A DNA stretch of 64,000 nt from Siccirubricoccus phaeus (GCF_008360935.1 NZ_SRXO01000005.1:124001-188000), one strand, 5' to 3'. Counted from the stretch's first letter, positions 7,950 to 17,671 are shown. The notes: a model not told the origin generated them from the sequence alone. Translations and numbers: made by a program.

Positions 7950-10900
7950 ATGCCGATTCTCCGCTGGACCTATGCCGAGTATCTGGGGTCCACGGGGCTG
8001 CCGCCGGGCGACACGGTCATCCTGGCCGATGCGCAAAGCGTGTTGGAAGGGCTGTCGCCCGCGGCCTTGGCAGGGCTGGCCGGCGCCGGCGTCGCCGCCC
8101 TCGATTCCGGCACGGAGACGCTCAATCTCAGCGTCGCCCAGCTCCAGGCGCTGGGCGGCATGGCGCTCACCGCCGCGGACCGGGTGGTGCTGGCGGATAC
8201 CGCCGTCACCCTCGCCGCGCTGTCGCCCGGCCAGATCGCGGCGCTGGTTGCCGCTGGCATCGATGCGGTGGTGGTGACGGTCGGCGATCTCGCCTGGGAT
8301 GCCGGCCAGGTCGCCGCCCTCGGCGACGTGCCGCTCAGCATCGACCATGCCAACCGCCAGGCCGGCAGCACGGTGTTCGACGGCGTCGCCAGCGGCTACC
8401 GGCTGGAAGTCACCGCCGCCCCGGCCAGCGCCGTCGCCGCCCTGCAGGCGGATGGCGCGGTGGACAGCATCCGCCTGGCGGATTCCGCCAGCGCCGTCGC
8501 CGCTGTCTTCGCCAGCCTGGGCAGCGCCGGCAAGCTGGCCGCCATCGCGCTGACGGACAGCGCCGCCCTGGCGATGCCCTATGCGGATTTCGCCGCCGGC
8601 GCCGCCACCCTGGCCCGGCTGCCCGCCAGCTACACGCTGAGCCTTGCCGCCGTGCCTCCCGCCGCCGCGGCCGCGCTGCAGGGCAATGCCCATGTGGTGG
8701 AATTCGCTGTCAGCGGCAGCGCGGCGCAGGTGGCGGCGGCGCTGGACAGCCTGGCTGCGGCCGCGTCCTCCGGCAAGCTCGCCGCCATCGCCCTGACCGA
8801 TGCCGCGCCCCTCGCCATCACCGCCGCCCAGCTCGCCGCGGATGGCGCGGCGCTGGCGAAGCTGCCCAGCGAATACACGCTGCGCATCAGCGGCGCCACC
8901 GCTTCCGGCGCCGCGGCGCTGGAGGCGAATGACCACGTCATCGCCTATGCGGTGCAGGACAGCATTGCCCATGTCACGGCGGCGCTCGCGGCGCTCAACG
9001 GCCTCGCCGGGCTCACCGAAGTTACCCTCAGCGATGGCAGCCTGCTGACGCTGGACTACGCCGCCTGGGCCGGCGCGGCCTGGGTGCTCGGCAAGCTCGC
9101 CGGGGCGGATATCGCCGTCACCGGCGTCGCCGCCGCCGCGGCCGCGACGGTGGAGGCCAGCGACCTCGCCGCCAGCTTCACCTTGCGCGACAGCACGGCG
9201 AATGTGGTCGCCGCCCTTGCCGGGCTGAACGGGCTGGAGAAGCTGACGGGTATCTGGCTGACCGACAGCGTCCCGATCGCCCTGAGCTACAGCCAGTACC
9301 TCGCCGCCGGCACCGCGCTGGCGCTGCTGGGCGGGGCGCCCGCCATCACCGTGGCGGCGGTGCCGGCCGCGGCGGTGGCCGCGCTGCAGGCGGATGCCGC
9401 CATCACCAGCTTCACCGTCAGCGACAGCACCACCGCCATCGCCGCCGCGCTGGATGCGCTGGCCGGGGCCGGCAAGCTCACCGGCATCCTGCTGGAGGAT
9501 GGCAGCAGCCTGGCGCTGACCCAGGCGCAATACCTGGCGGATGGTGCCGCCCTCGCCTTGCTGCCGGCCGGCACCACGCTGCAGGTCGGCGCCGCCACCA
9601 CGGCCCAGCTCGCCACCCTGGCGGGGGATGCCCGAATCACCGGCTTCGCCGTGCTGGACAGCGCGGCCAATATCGCCGCGGCGTTCGAGGCGCTGAAATC
9701 CGCCGCCAAGCTCACCGCCCTGGCGGTGCTGGGCGGCGGCCCGCTGACCCTGACCGCGGCGCAATATGCCAGCCCGGGCACGCTCTTCGGCAAGCTGCCG
9801 GGCGACTACACCCTCACCGTCGCCGGCCTTGCCGCCGCGGCGGCGGAGGCGGCGCAGGCGGAAGCGCATGTCACCGGCTTCACGGTGCGGGACAGCGCCG
9901 CCAATTTGGCCGCCGCGCTGGAACAATTGGCGGGCTATGGCAAGATCACCGCCATTGCGCTGAGCAGCGGCAGCACCCTCACCATCGGCTATGACCAGCT
10001 TGCCGACGCCGCCGCCGCCCTGGCGAGGCTGGAAGGCAGCATCGCCATCCAGGTCGCCGGCGTCACCCTGGCCCAGGCCGCCGCCACCCAGGCCGATGCC
10101 AGGGTCGATGGCTTCACCCTGGCCGATACCGCCGCCAACCTCGCCGCCGGCTTCGGCACGCTGGCCGGCGCCACCAGGCTCACCGCCATCACGGTCACGG
10201 ATGCGGCGCCGGTCACCCTCGGCTACGCCGCCTATGCCGGCAATGCGGCGGCGGTGGCGCTGCTCGCCAGCAGCCCCGGGCTGACGGTCACGGATGCCAC
10301 CGCCGCCCAGGCCGCCGCGGTGCAGGCCGATGCAGCGGTGGATGCCTTCACCCTCAGCGACACCGCGGCGCATGTCGCGGCGGCGCTGGACAGCCTGGCG
10401 ATGGCGGGGAAGCTCACCGAGATTCACCTGCTGGACAGCTTCGTGCTGCCCGTCACCTACGCCCAGTACCAGGCCCGTGGCGCGACCCTCGCTTTGCTGC
10501 AGGATGGCGCGCGGCTCACGGTCAGCGGCGCCGCGGCCGCTGCCGTCGCGGCGGCGGAAAGCGATGCCGCCGTGCTCGGCATAGCGGTGCTGGACAGCGT
10601 CGCCAACATCGCCGCCGCCTTCGCCAGCCTGAACGCCGCCGGCAAGCTCACCGCCATCCAGCTTGCCGACAATGCCGAGCTGGTGCTGCGCCAGGACCAG
10701 ATCCTCGATGGCGAGCGGGTGCTCGGCCTCGTCGGCAGCGCCGCGACGCTTGTGGTGCGGGCGGATGCGGCGACGCTCGGCTTCACCACCGCGGAACTCG
10801 GCGAGCTGGCGGATCACGGGGTGCAGAAGCTGGCGGCCATGGGTGGCAGCCTCGCCCTTGGTATCGGGCAGTATCTCGGCCTCGGCCCCATCGGGCTCCG

Positions 10901-12383
10901 CGCCGGGGACAGCGTCACCCTGGCCGATCTCGGCACGCATTTCGCGGCGCTCACCGCCGCGCAGGTCGCGGGCCTCGCCGCCGCCGGGGTGGACCGGATC
11001 GATGCGACGGACAACAGGCTCCGCCTGACGCTGGAGCAGCTTGCCTCCCTCGGCAGCGTCGCGCTCTCCGGCGACGATCTCCTCACCCTTGCGGATTCCG
11101 GCGCCAGCATCGCCGGCCTGAGCAGCACGGAGATCGCCGCCCTGGCCAGCCACGGCGTGACGGCGATCGACGCGGTGGATGACGCGCTGACGCTGAGCTA
11201 CGCCCAGTACCAGGCCCTGGACGGCATCGCCCTGGCGACGGCGGACCACATCACCCTGGCCGATACCGCCAGCAACCTCGCCAACCGCAACACCCAGGCG
11301 ATGGCCGGCATCGACCATATCCTGGTCTATGACTCGCCCGGCGGGCAGCGCCTCAACGGCACCCTCGGCAATGACACCTATTACGTCGACACCGCCGGTG
11401 ACATCATCACCGAGCCTGCCAATGGCGGCATCGACACGCTGGTGGCCAGCACCAGCTTCTATCTCGGCGCCAATATCGAGAATCTGATCCTGGCCATCGG
11501 CGCGGGGCGGCTCTTCGGCATGGGCAATGCGCTGGCCAACAGCCTGACCGGCAATGAGGAGGCCAATTTCCTCGTCGCCTTCGCCGGCAACGACACCATC
11601 AGCGGCGATGACGGCAGCGACAGCCTTTTCGGCCTCGAGGGCGAGGACAGGCTGGATGGCGGCGCCGGCACCGACCTGCTGACCGGCGGCGTGGGCAGTG
11701 ACACGCTGCTCGGCGGCGCCGGGTCCGACATGCTGCATGGCGAGGAGGGCGATGATTCCCTCTCCGGCGGCCCTGACTTCGCTGCCGACCTGCTGGTGGG
11801 CGGCGCCGGGAACGACACGCTGGACGGCGCAAGCGGCCTCGGCGAGGCGGATGAGCTGCGCGGGGGAATGGGGGACGATCTCTACCGCGTGGATGCACCG
11901 GCCGACCGCGTCATCGAGCTGGCGGGGGAGGGAAGCGATACCGTCATCGCCGCCTTCGACGGCGCCGGCTACTTCCTGCCGGCCAGCGTGGAGGGGTTGA
12001 TCCTGCAGGGCAGCCTTGGCTTCGCCGCGGGCAATGCGCTGAACAACGCCATCACCGGCAGTGGCGGGGCGGACTGGCTGCTGGGCGGGGCGGGCGACGA
12101 CACCCTCTCCGGCGCGGCGGGCGATGACAGGCTGCTGGGCGAGACCGGCCGCGATGTCTTCGTCTTCGCGCCCGGCGGCGGACATGACGTCATCCTCGAC
12201 TTCCACCAGGGGCAGGACCGGATCAGCCTGCCCGGCTTCGATATCGGCGGCCATCCCAGCCTGCACGCGGCGGTGCAGGCCCGCAGCAGCGCGGTCGGCG
12301 GCAACCTGCTTATCGAATTCGGCAATGGCGATTCCCTGCTGGTGCTGAACCTCGGCCAATTCGCCAGCGACGACTTAATCTAG
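7950..12383 (+). CDS. Large repetitive RTX-type secreted protein
   Basis: A 1477-residue Ala/Leu-rich protein with no Sec signal and no recognised enzymatic domain. Residues ~15-110 and ~975-1115 carry one repeat type (GD-V-LAD...LS..Q-AALA..GV..ID). Between them lie ten copies, ~78 residues apart, of a unit like DSAANIAAALxxLAGAGKLTAIxLxDG..LxLTxAQY (about residues 170-900). The C-terminal third has Ca2+-binding nonapeptides (GGAGTDLLTGG, GGAGSDMLHGEEGDDSL) at ~1200-1300 and ~1370-1400, then VFVFAPGGGHDVILDF, typical of a type I secretion end. It is probably an exported adhesin or surface-layer-like protein. No T1SS genes lie nearby. The start ATG 7950 follows AGGACCCA. Confidence 0.85.
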   Translation: MPILRWTYAEYLGSTGLPPGDTVILADAQSVLEGLSPAALAGLAGAGVAALDSGTETLNLSVAQLQALGGMALTAADRVVLADTAVTLAALSPGQIAALVAAGIDAVVVTVGDLAWDAGQVAALGDVPLSIDHANRQAGSTVFDGVASGYRLEVTAAPASAVAALQADGAVDSIRLADSASAVAAVFASLGSAGKLAAIALTDSAALAMPYADFAAGAATLARLPASYTLSLAAVPPAAAAALQGNAHVVEFAVSGSAAQVAAALDSLAAAASSGKLAAIALTDAAPLAITAAQLAADGAALAKLPSEYTLRISGATASGAAALEANDHVIAYAVQDSIAHVTAALAALNGLAGLTEVTLSDGSLLTLDYAAWAGAAWVLGKLAGADIAVTGVAAAAAATVEASDLAASFTLRDSTANVVAALAGLNGLEKLTGIWLTDSVPIALSYSQYLAAGTALALLGGAPAITVAAVPAAAVAALQADAAITSFTVSDSTTAIAAALDALAGAGKLTGILLEDGSSLALTQAQYLADGAALALLPAGTTLQVGAATTAQLATLAGDARITGFAVLDSAANIAAAFEALKSAAKLTALAVLGGGPLTLTAAQYASPGTLFGKLPGDYTLTVAGLAAAAAEAAQAEAHVTGFTVRDSAANLAAALEQLAGYGKITAIALSSGSTLTIGYDQLADAAAALARLEGSIAIQVAGVTLAQAAATQADARVDGFTLADTAANLAAGFGTLAGATRLTAITVTDAAPVTLGYAAYAGNAAAVALLASSPGLTVTDATAAQAAAVQADAAVDAFTLSDTAAHVAAALDSLAMAGKLTEIHLLDSFVLPVTYAQYQARGATLALLQDGARLTVSGAAAAAVAAAESDAAVLGIAVLDSVANIAAAFASLNAAGKLTAIQLADNAELVLRQDQILDGERVLGLVGSAATLVVRADAATLGFTTAELGELADHGVQKLAAMGGSLALGIGQYLGLGPIGLRAGDSVTLADLGTHFAALTAAQVAGLAAAGVDRIDATDNRLRLTLEQLASLGSVALSGDDLLTLADSGASIAGLSSTEIAALASHGVTAIDAVDDALTLSYAQYQALDGIALATADHITLADTASNLANRNTQAMAGIDHILVYDSPGGQRLNGTLGNDTYYVDTAGDIITEPANGGIDTLVASTSFYLGANIENLILAIGAGRLFGMGNALANSLTGNEEANFLVAFAGNDTISGDDGSDSLFGLEGEDRLDGGAGTDLLTGGVGSDTLLGGAGSDMLHGEEGDDSLSGGPDFAADLLVGGAGNDTLDGASGLGEADELRGGMGDDLYRVDAPADRVIELAGEGSDTVIAAFDGAGYFLPASVEGLILQGSLGFAAGNALNNAITGSGGADWLLGGAGDDTLSGAAGDDRLLGETGRDVFVFAPGGGHDVILDFHQGQDRISLPGFDIGGHPSLHAAVQARSSAVGGNLLIEFGNGDSLLVLNLGQFASDDLI

Positions 12384-12452
12384 GCCGCCGGATGCGGCAT
12401 GGTGCCCGCTGCGGGGCCGGGACCGAGCGCCGCGCCGAAAGAGGATACGTGC

Positions 12453-13436
12453 ATGCCTGCCACCTTCAGCCGACGCGCCGCCCTGGCCCTCGCCGGCCTC
12501 AGCCTGCCGGGCCTGGCCCGGGCCCAGGGCTTCCCGCAGCGCAACGTCACCATCATCGTTCCCTCCGCCCCCGGGGGCACGCTGGATGCGCTGGCACGCT
12601 TCTACGCCCAGGCGATGACGCCCCCGCTCGGTCGCCAGGTGGTGGTGGAGAATGTCAGCGGCGCCGGCGGCCTCATCGGCATGCAGCGCGCGGCGCGGTC
12701 GGATCCGGACGGCCACACCATCTCCTTCGGCAACATGGGGGTGATGGCGGTGGGGAGCATCCTCAACCCGCAGGGCGGCTTCGACCCGCGACGGGACATG
12801 GCGCCCATCTCCCTCGTCGCCGACGTGCCCATGGTGCTCTCCGCCAGCCCGCGCGGCAGCATCCGCACCCTGCCCGCCTTGCTGGAAAAGCTGCGGGCGG
12901 AGGGGGAGAAGGTCACTTTCGGCACCGCCGGGCTCGGCACCACCAGCCATCTGGCGCCGGGTTACCTGCTGTTCCTGGCGAAGGCGAAGGGCACGCTGGT
13001 CTCCTATCGCGGCGCCGGGCCGGCGCTGAACGATCTGGCGGCGGGGCTGGTGGATGCGGTGATCGACCAGACGGTGACGATGATTCCGGGGCATCGCGGC
13101 GGCACGGCGGTGGCGCTGGCGGTGAGCGCGCCGCAGCGCATCGCCCAGTTGCCGGATGTGCCGACCTTCGCCGAGGGCGGGCTGCCGGGATTCGACCTGG
13201 TGATCTGGAACGGCTTCGCCGCGCCCTCGGGCACGCCGGCGCCGATCCTGGCAAAGCTGGCGGAGGCGGTGGAGGCGGCGCAGGCGGATCCCGGGCTGCA
13301 GGGCCGGCTGCGCGACCTGGCGAGCACCGCGACGGCGCCTGCGGCGCGGGGGCCGGAGGCGATGAAGGCGCGCATCGCCGCGGATATGACGAAGTGGACG
13401 GAGGTCATCAACTCGCCGGATTTCGCGCGGGAGTAG
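12453..13436 (+). CDS. Bug-family tripartite tricarboxylate transporter substrate-binding protein
   Basis: Periplasmic solute-binding protein of the Bug/TctC family, 327 residues. It starts with a Tat/Sec-like signal (SRRAALALAGLSLPGLARAQ), then the family-typical NVTIIVPSAPGGTLDALAR, an internal GTAGLGTTSHLA stretch and VPTFAEGGLPGFDL. I prefer ATG 12453 over an upstream in-frame ATG at 12399 because AGAGGA (12439-12445) sits 7 bases before it and the signal peptide starts there. No transporter membrane genes are adjacent, as is common for orphan Bug proteins. The ligand is unknown. Confidence 0.88.
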   Translation: MPATFSRRAALALAGLSLPGLARAQGFPQRNVTIIVPSAPGGTLDALARFYAQAMTPPLGRQVVVENVSGAGGLIGMQRAARSDPDGHTISFGNMGVMAVGSILNPQGGFDPRRDMAPISLVADVPMVLSASPRGSIRTLPALLEKLRAEGEKVTFGTAGLGTTSHLAPGYLLFLAKAKGTLVSYRGAGPALNDLAAGLVDAVIDQTVTMIPGHRGGTAVALAVSAPQRIAQLPDVPTFAEGGLPGFDLVIWNGFAAPSGTPAPILAKLAEAVEAAQADPGLQGRLRDLASTATAPAARGPEAMKARIAADMTKWTEVINSPDFARE

Positions 13437-13556
13437 GCCGAGAGGGGCTCTGCCCGCTCCTGGACGCGGCGGCCGGCGCCCGGCCGCCATGCGGGAGCGG
13501 GCGCGGCCTTGCGGCGGCGCCGCACGGGCGGTCGCCGCCGCGCCGCGCCGTGAGGC

Positions 13557-13662
13557 TAGAGCAGATCGCCGGAGAGCGGCATCGCCCGGAGGCGTGAATC
13601 TGCTCTACAATCCGTAAGCTAGAGCGGTTTCGCGCTGCACAGTCAGCGTGAAGCCGCTCTAG
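13557..13662 (+). repeat. 106-bp double-hairpin element, family A copy 2
   Basis: Full-length copy with the same TAGAGC start, two hairpins and GCTCTAG end as the copy at 7324, with a few substitutions (GGAGAGCGG, AAGCCGCTCT). It lies in the 247-bp gap between the Bug gene and a convergent small gene. Confidence 0.9.
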
Positions 13663-13683
13663 CGGGAGGGCGCGGACCCTGCC

Positions 13684-14142
13684 TCAGCTCAGCAGCCGTC
13701 GCACATAGCGCCGGGAGCTGCGGAACAGCGGCCGCACCTTCTCCGTCCAGGGCGTGCTGCGCGCCGCGATCCATTCCGGCGTCTGGTTCACCTCCGCCCG
13801 CTCGAAGCGATAGGCCGCCAGCAGGTTGGGTGCGCCGCCATCCAGCCTTCGATAGCGCGTGCCGCCGATGCAGCCGGGGCAGGAGGTGAGCATGGGCAGA
13901 TGCTCCTCCTCATACCAGCGGAAGATCTCCGGCAAATCCGCTTCGGCGATGTCCAGCTCCACCGTATAGAGGAAGGGCGCCGCCTTGCTCACATCGCCGA
14001 GCGAGGCGATGAAGGCGTAGGGGATGCCGCCCTTGGCGTCGGCCGGCGGGTTTTCCAGCCAGTGCCAGATATCGGCGGGATTTTCGGTATCCTGGTAGCG
14101 GGTCCCGGCGCCATGCCCTTGCTGGATCAGCAGATCGGCCAT
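13684..14142 (-). CDS. Small EthD/DUF4286-like dimeric alpha-beta barrel protein
   Basis: A 152-residue protein of unknown function. The middle, EADLPEIFRWYEEEHLPMLTSCPG followed by CIGGTRYRR, resembles the W/Y-EEHLP...pG...ryr pattern of EthD, DUF4286 and related dimeric ferredoxin-like barrels that often accompany aromatic degradation genes. ATG 14142 is chosen over in-frame ATG 14292 because GGAGGAAA lies just before it. It is divergent from the ThDP-enzyme operon with about 64 bp between starts. Family assignment is by pattern only. Confidence 0.6.
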   Translation of the reverse strand: MADLLIQQGHGAGTRYQDTENPADIWHWLENPPADAKGGIPYAFIASLGDVSKAAPFLYTVELDIAEADLPEIFRWYEEEHLPMLTSCPGCIGGTRYRRLDGGAPNLLAAYRFERAEVNQTPEWIAARSTPWTEKVRPLFRSSRRYVRRLLS

Positions 14143-14206
14143 TGGGTTTCCTCCATTGCTGGCGCAGTATCGCCCGCCACGGGAGACGGGCAAGGGGTCC
14201 TTGGCA

Positions 14207-15874
14207 ATGAACGGCGCGGAATGGCTGGCGCGCAGCCTGAAGGAATCGGACCAGACCCACCTGTTTTTCGTCGATGCCGTGCTGCGCCGCACCTTGCTGG
14301 AGCTGGAACGGGTGGGCGTGCAGCCGGTGCTGGCGCATACCGAAAAGGCCGCGGTCTATATGGCGGATGCCTATGGCCGCGTCGCCGGCCGGCCGGGGGT
14401 GGTGGCGGCGCAATCGGTGGGGGCGGCGAATCTCGCGGCCGGGCTGCAGGATGCGTATCTGGCGCGCAGCCCGGTGCTGGCGCTGACGGGGCACAAGCCG
14501 CTCGGGCAGCAGCATCGCAACGCCTATCAGGAAGTGGCGCATGCGCCGCTTTTCGCGCCCGTCACGAAATTCGCCGCCATGGTGCAGGAGGCGGCGGATC
14601 TGCCGCGGCAATTCCGCCAGGCCTGGGCGGCTTCGGTGGCGGTGCCGCCACGGCCGGTGCATCTCGATCTCAACGGCTTGATGGGCGAGTTCGTGGAGCG
14701 TGGCGAGGCGGGTGCACCGCCAGCCGCGCTGGGCTTGTGGCGGGCGCCGTCGCATCGGCCGGTGGCGGCGCCAGAGGAGGTGAAAGCGGCGGTCGCGGCG
14801 CTGCGCTCGGCGCAGAAGGTGGTGATCGTCGCCGGGGATGGCGCCGTGCTGTCCGGCTGCGGGGCGGAGCTGCTGGCGCTGGCGGAGGCGTTGCAGGCGC
14901 CGATCGCGACCTCGCTGGGGGCACGGGGCATCATCCCGACGACGCATCCGCTGGCGGTGGGCGTGGTGGGGAATTACTCGGCGCCGCCGGCCAACCAGGT
15001 GGTGCATGCGGCGGAGCTGGTGCTGTTCATCGGCTGCGATACCGGCGACCAGGTGACGCATACCTGGCGCGTGCCGAAGCCGGGCACGCGGGTGGTGCAA
15101 CTCGACGCCGATCCGCTGGAATTCCACCGCAGCTACGAGGCCGAGGTGACGCTGCTGGGCGATCCGCGTGCGAGCCTTGCCGCGCTGGTGGCGGAGCTGG
15201 AGGGCTGGACGCGCAGCCCCGATTTCCTCCGCTGGGCGCAGGGGGTGATGGCGGAATGGCGCCGCGCCATGGCACCGCGGCTGGCGAGCGAGGCCGCCGC
15301 CATCGACCCGGCGCGGCTCTGCGCGGAGGTGACGAAGGCGCTGCCCTCGGATGGCATCCTCGTCGCCGATACCGGCTATTCCGGCATCTGGACCGGCACC
15401 TTGGTGGAGCTGGCGCCGACCCAGACCTATCTGCGCGCCGCCGGCTCCCTGGGCTGGGCCTTTCCGGCGGCGCTCGGCGCCAAATGCGCGGCGCCGCAGC
15501 GCAAGGTGATGGCCTGGTCCGGCGATGGCGCGCTCTACTACCATCTGCCGGAGCTGGAGACGGCGAAGCGGCGCGGCATTGCCGTGGTGCTGGTGGTGAA
15601 CAACAATTCCGGCTTCGGCCAGGGCTGGCCGAACTACCTGAAGCAGGCGGGCAACCGGCCGAAGGCGGCGGAGCAGGTGCTGCGCTTCGGCCCCACGGAT
15701 TTCGCCGCGGTGGCGCGGCAATTCGGGCTGAAGGGCCTCCGCGTGGAAAGGCCGGGCGAGATCGCGGCGGCGCTGGAGGAGGCGCTGGCCAGCGAGGAGA
15801 CGGTGGTGGTGGATGTCGTCACCGAGATCGAGGCGCGGGCGCCGGAGCCCTGGACGCCGGAGGAGGGAGCATAG
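14207..15874 (+). CDS. Thiamine-diphosphate enzyme, acetolactate synthase-like
   Basis: A 555-residue ThDP-dependent enzyme with the three-domain POX/ALS layout. The N-terminal PYR domain has the activating Glu in VLAHTEKAAVYMADAYGR. The C-terminal domain carries the ThDP/Mg2+ motif GDGALYYHLPELE...VVNNNSG. ATG 14207 is used because AAGGGG precedes it and the alignment-like start MNGAEWLARSLKESDQ follows. It is first of a tight operon with a 3-hydroxyacyl-CoA dehydrogenase (2-bp gap) and an SDR. Substrate is unknown; carboligase or decarboxylase activity on a 2-oxoacid or acyl-CoA is likely. True acetolactate synthase is less likely because no regulatory subunit is adjacent. Confidence 0.85.
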   Translation: MNGAEWLARSLKESDQTHLFFVDAVLRRTLLELERVGVQPVLAHTEKAAVYMADAYGRVAGRPGVVAAQSVGAANLAAGLQDAYLARSPVLALTGHKPLGQQHRNAYQEVAHAPLFAPVTKFAAMVQEAADLPRQFRQAWAASVAVPPRPVHLDLNGLMGEFVERGEAGAPPAALGLWRAPSHRPVAAPEEVKAAVAALRSAQKVVIVAGDGAVLSGCGAELLALAEALQAPIATSLGARGIIPTTHPLAVGVVGNYSAPPANQVVHAAELVLFIGCDTGDQVTHTWRVPKPGTRVVQLDADPLEFHRSYEAEVTLLGDPRASLAALVAELEGWTRSPDFLRWAQGVMAEWRRAMAPRLASEAAAIDPARLCAEVTKALPSDGILVADTGYSGIWTGTLVELAPTQTYLRAAGSLGWAFPAALGAKCAAPQRKVMAWSGDGALYYHLPELETAKRRGIAVVLVVNNNSGFGQGWPNYLKQAGNRPKAAEQVLRFGPTDFAAVARQFGLKGLRVERPGEIAAALEEALASEETVVVDVVTEIEARAPEPWTPEEGA

Positions 15875-15876
15875 GC

Positions 15877-16836
15877 ATGGCAAGAGTGGCGGTCATCGGC
15901 GCGGGCACCATGGGGCATGCGCTGGCGCTGGTGTTTGCGCTGGGCGGGCACCGGGTGCGGCTGACCGACAGCAATCCGGCAACGCTGGCGCGCGCCCAGG
16001 GGCTGATGGAGACGGCGCTGGCGACCCTGGTGGCGGGCGGCGAGGCGCCTGCCGACTGGACCTCGGGCCATCTCGCCCAGGCAGTGACGCGGCATGAGTC
16101 CCTGGCCGAGGCGGTGGATGGGGCGGAGCTGATCGTTGAGGCGATCATCGAGGTGCCGGAGGCGAAGCGCGCGCTGTATGAGCAGCTCGACAAGCTGGCG
16201 CCGGCGGAGGCGATCTTCGCCAGCAACACCAGCCATCTGGACGTGTTCCCGCTGATCCCGGCCGCGCGGCAGCGCAAGGCGATGATCGCGCATTGGTACA
16301 CGCCGCCCTATCTGGTGGATCTGGTGGATGTGATCCCGGGGCCGGAGTGCGAGGCGGGTGTGGTCGAGGGCGTCTCCGACATGCTGCGGGCCATGGGCAA
16401 GCAGCCCATCGGGCTGAAGAAATTCGTGCCCGGCTATGTCGCCAACCGCATCCAGGCGGCGATCGGGCTGGAAGTGCAGGCGCTGCTGGATGAGGGCGTG
16501 GCGAGCGCCGAGGAGATCGACGCCGCCATCATCCATGGGCTGGCGCTGCGGCTGCCGATCCTCGGCTTCTACGCCAAGGCGGATTTCACCGGCCTGGCGC
16601 TGATGCAGGCGGTGAAGCGCAACAACAGCTACGCCCCGCCCGAGCCGACGCCGAACAGCCCGGTGCTGGATAGGCTGGTGGCGGAAGGCCGCACCGGCGT
16701 GCTGGCGGGCGCCGGCTACTATGACTGGCCCGGCGACCCGGCGGCGCTGTTCGAGGCACGCGACAAGAAGCTGATCGCCCTGAAGCAGGCGATGCGGGAG
16801 ATCGGCACCATGGCGGGGATGGAGCGCAAGCTATGA
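15877..16836 (+). CDS. 3-hydroxyacyl-CoA dehydrogenase family protein
   Basis: NAD-dependent dehydrogenase of 319 residues. The Rossmann motif GAGTMG starts at residue 8, the adenosine-binding Asp is in LTDSNP, SNTSHLDV matches the catalytic Ser/Asn loop, and HWYTPPYLVDLVDVIPG carries the catalytic His. The C-terminal helical domain begins near VPGYVANRI. It starts two bases after the ThDP enzyme and overlaps the SDR by ATGA (16833-16836). The pattern also fits the lambda-crystallin/carnitine dehydrogenase side of the family, so the substrate need not be a CoA thioester. Confidence 0.87.
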   Translation: MARVAVIGAGTMGHALALVFALGGHRVRLTDSNPATLARAQGLMETALATLVAGGEAPADWTSGHLAQAVTRHESLAEAVDGAELIVEAIIEVPEAKRALYEQLDKLAPAEAIFASNTSHLDVFPLIPAARQRKAMIAHWYTPPYLVDLVDVIPGPECEAGVVEGVSDMLRAMGKQPIGLKKFVPGYVANRIQAAIGLEVQALLDEGVASAEEIDAAIIHGLALRLPILGFYAKADFTGLALMQAVKRNNSYAPPEPTPNSPVLDRLVAEGRTGVLAGAGYYDWPGDPAALFEARDKKLIALKQAMREIGTMAGMERKL

Positions 16837-17597
16837 TCACCTACGACCTGAAGGGCAAGACGGCGCTGGTGACGGGCGGCGCCTCCGGCATCGGCCTGGC
16901 GCTGGTGACGCAATTGGCGCGGAACGGCGCCAAGGTGGCGATCAACCATCTGGTGGACGACACGCGCGGGCCGGAGCAGGTGGAGAAGCTGCGCAATGCC
17001 GGGCTGGACGTGATCGGCGCGCCGGGCAATGTGGGCGATGCCACCGACTGCGAACGCATGGTGCTGACGGCGGTGAAGGATCTCGGCCGGCTGGACTATC
17101 TCGCCTGCAATGCCGGCACGCCGGGCACGCGCACGACGATCGGGCCGAAGGAGCTGGACCGGCTGACGGAAGAGCTGTGGGAGACTGTGCTGCAGGTGAA
17201 CCTGCTGGGCGTCTTCCGCTGCGTGAAGGCGGCGGCGCCGGCGCTGAAGGCGGCGCATGGCGCGGTGGTGAGCACGGCGAGCATCGCCGGCCTGGATAAC
17301 CCGGGCTCCTCGATGGCCTATGGCGCGACCAAGGCGGGGGTCATCAGCCTGACGAAGAACCTGGCGCGGACGCTCTCGCCCGAGGCGCGGGCGAATGCGG
17401 TGGCGCCGGGGGCGGTGGATTCCTCCTGGATGATCGAATGGACGAATGAGCAGCGCAGCTCCTCCATCGACAAGGCGCTGCTGAAGCGGCGCTGCACGCC
17501 GGATGATCTGGCCGAGGTGATGCTGTTCCTGCTGGCGGGAGCGGCGATGGTGACGGGGCAGACGGTGGTGGTGGATGGCGGGATGACGCTGGGCTGA
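16833..17597 (+). CDS. Short-chain dehydrogenase/reductase (SDR)
   Basis: Classical SDR of 254 residues with cofactor motif TGGASGIG, the NAG motif in CNAGTPG, the catalytic Ser in STASIAGL and the YxxxK pair in AYGATKAG. Its ATG overlaps the stop of the preceding dehydrogenase, and it closes the three-gene operon started by the ThDP enzyme. It probably acts on a hydroxy or keto intermediate of the same pathway. Confidence 0.9.
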   Translation: MITYDLKGKTALVTGGASGIGLALVTQLARNGAKVAINHLVDDTRGPEQVEKLRNAGLDVIGAPGNVGDATDCERMVLTAVKDLGRLDYLACNAGTPGTRTTIGPKELDRLTEELWETVLQVNLLGVFRCVKAAAPALKAAHGAVVSTASIAGLDNPGSSMAYGATKAGVISLTKNLARTLSPEARANAVAPGAVDSSWMIEWTNEQRSSSIDKALLKRRCTPDDLAEVMLFLLAGAAMVTGQTVVVDGGMTLG

Positions 17598-17671
17598 ACC
17601 ACCATCGCCGTCGGTCAGGCGCGCATGTCGCGCGCCCGACACCGGCGGGCGGCGTTAAGCGCCAGCCAGGG

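Noticed and set aside
7731-12359. A 1542-codon open frame on the minus strand opposite the RTX gene
   Set aside because: It is a shadow frame created by high GC and the repeats of the plus-strand gene. It has low-complexity Gly/Ala/Arg/Gln content, no domain, and the RTX frame explains the region fully.
14143-14292. Upstream extension of the EthD-like gene to ATG 14292
   Set aside because: The extension would cover the start and promoter of the divergent ThDP gene, whereas ATG 14142 has a strong ribosome-binding site.
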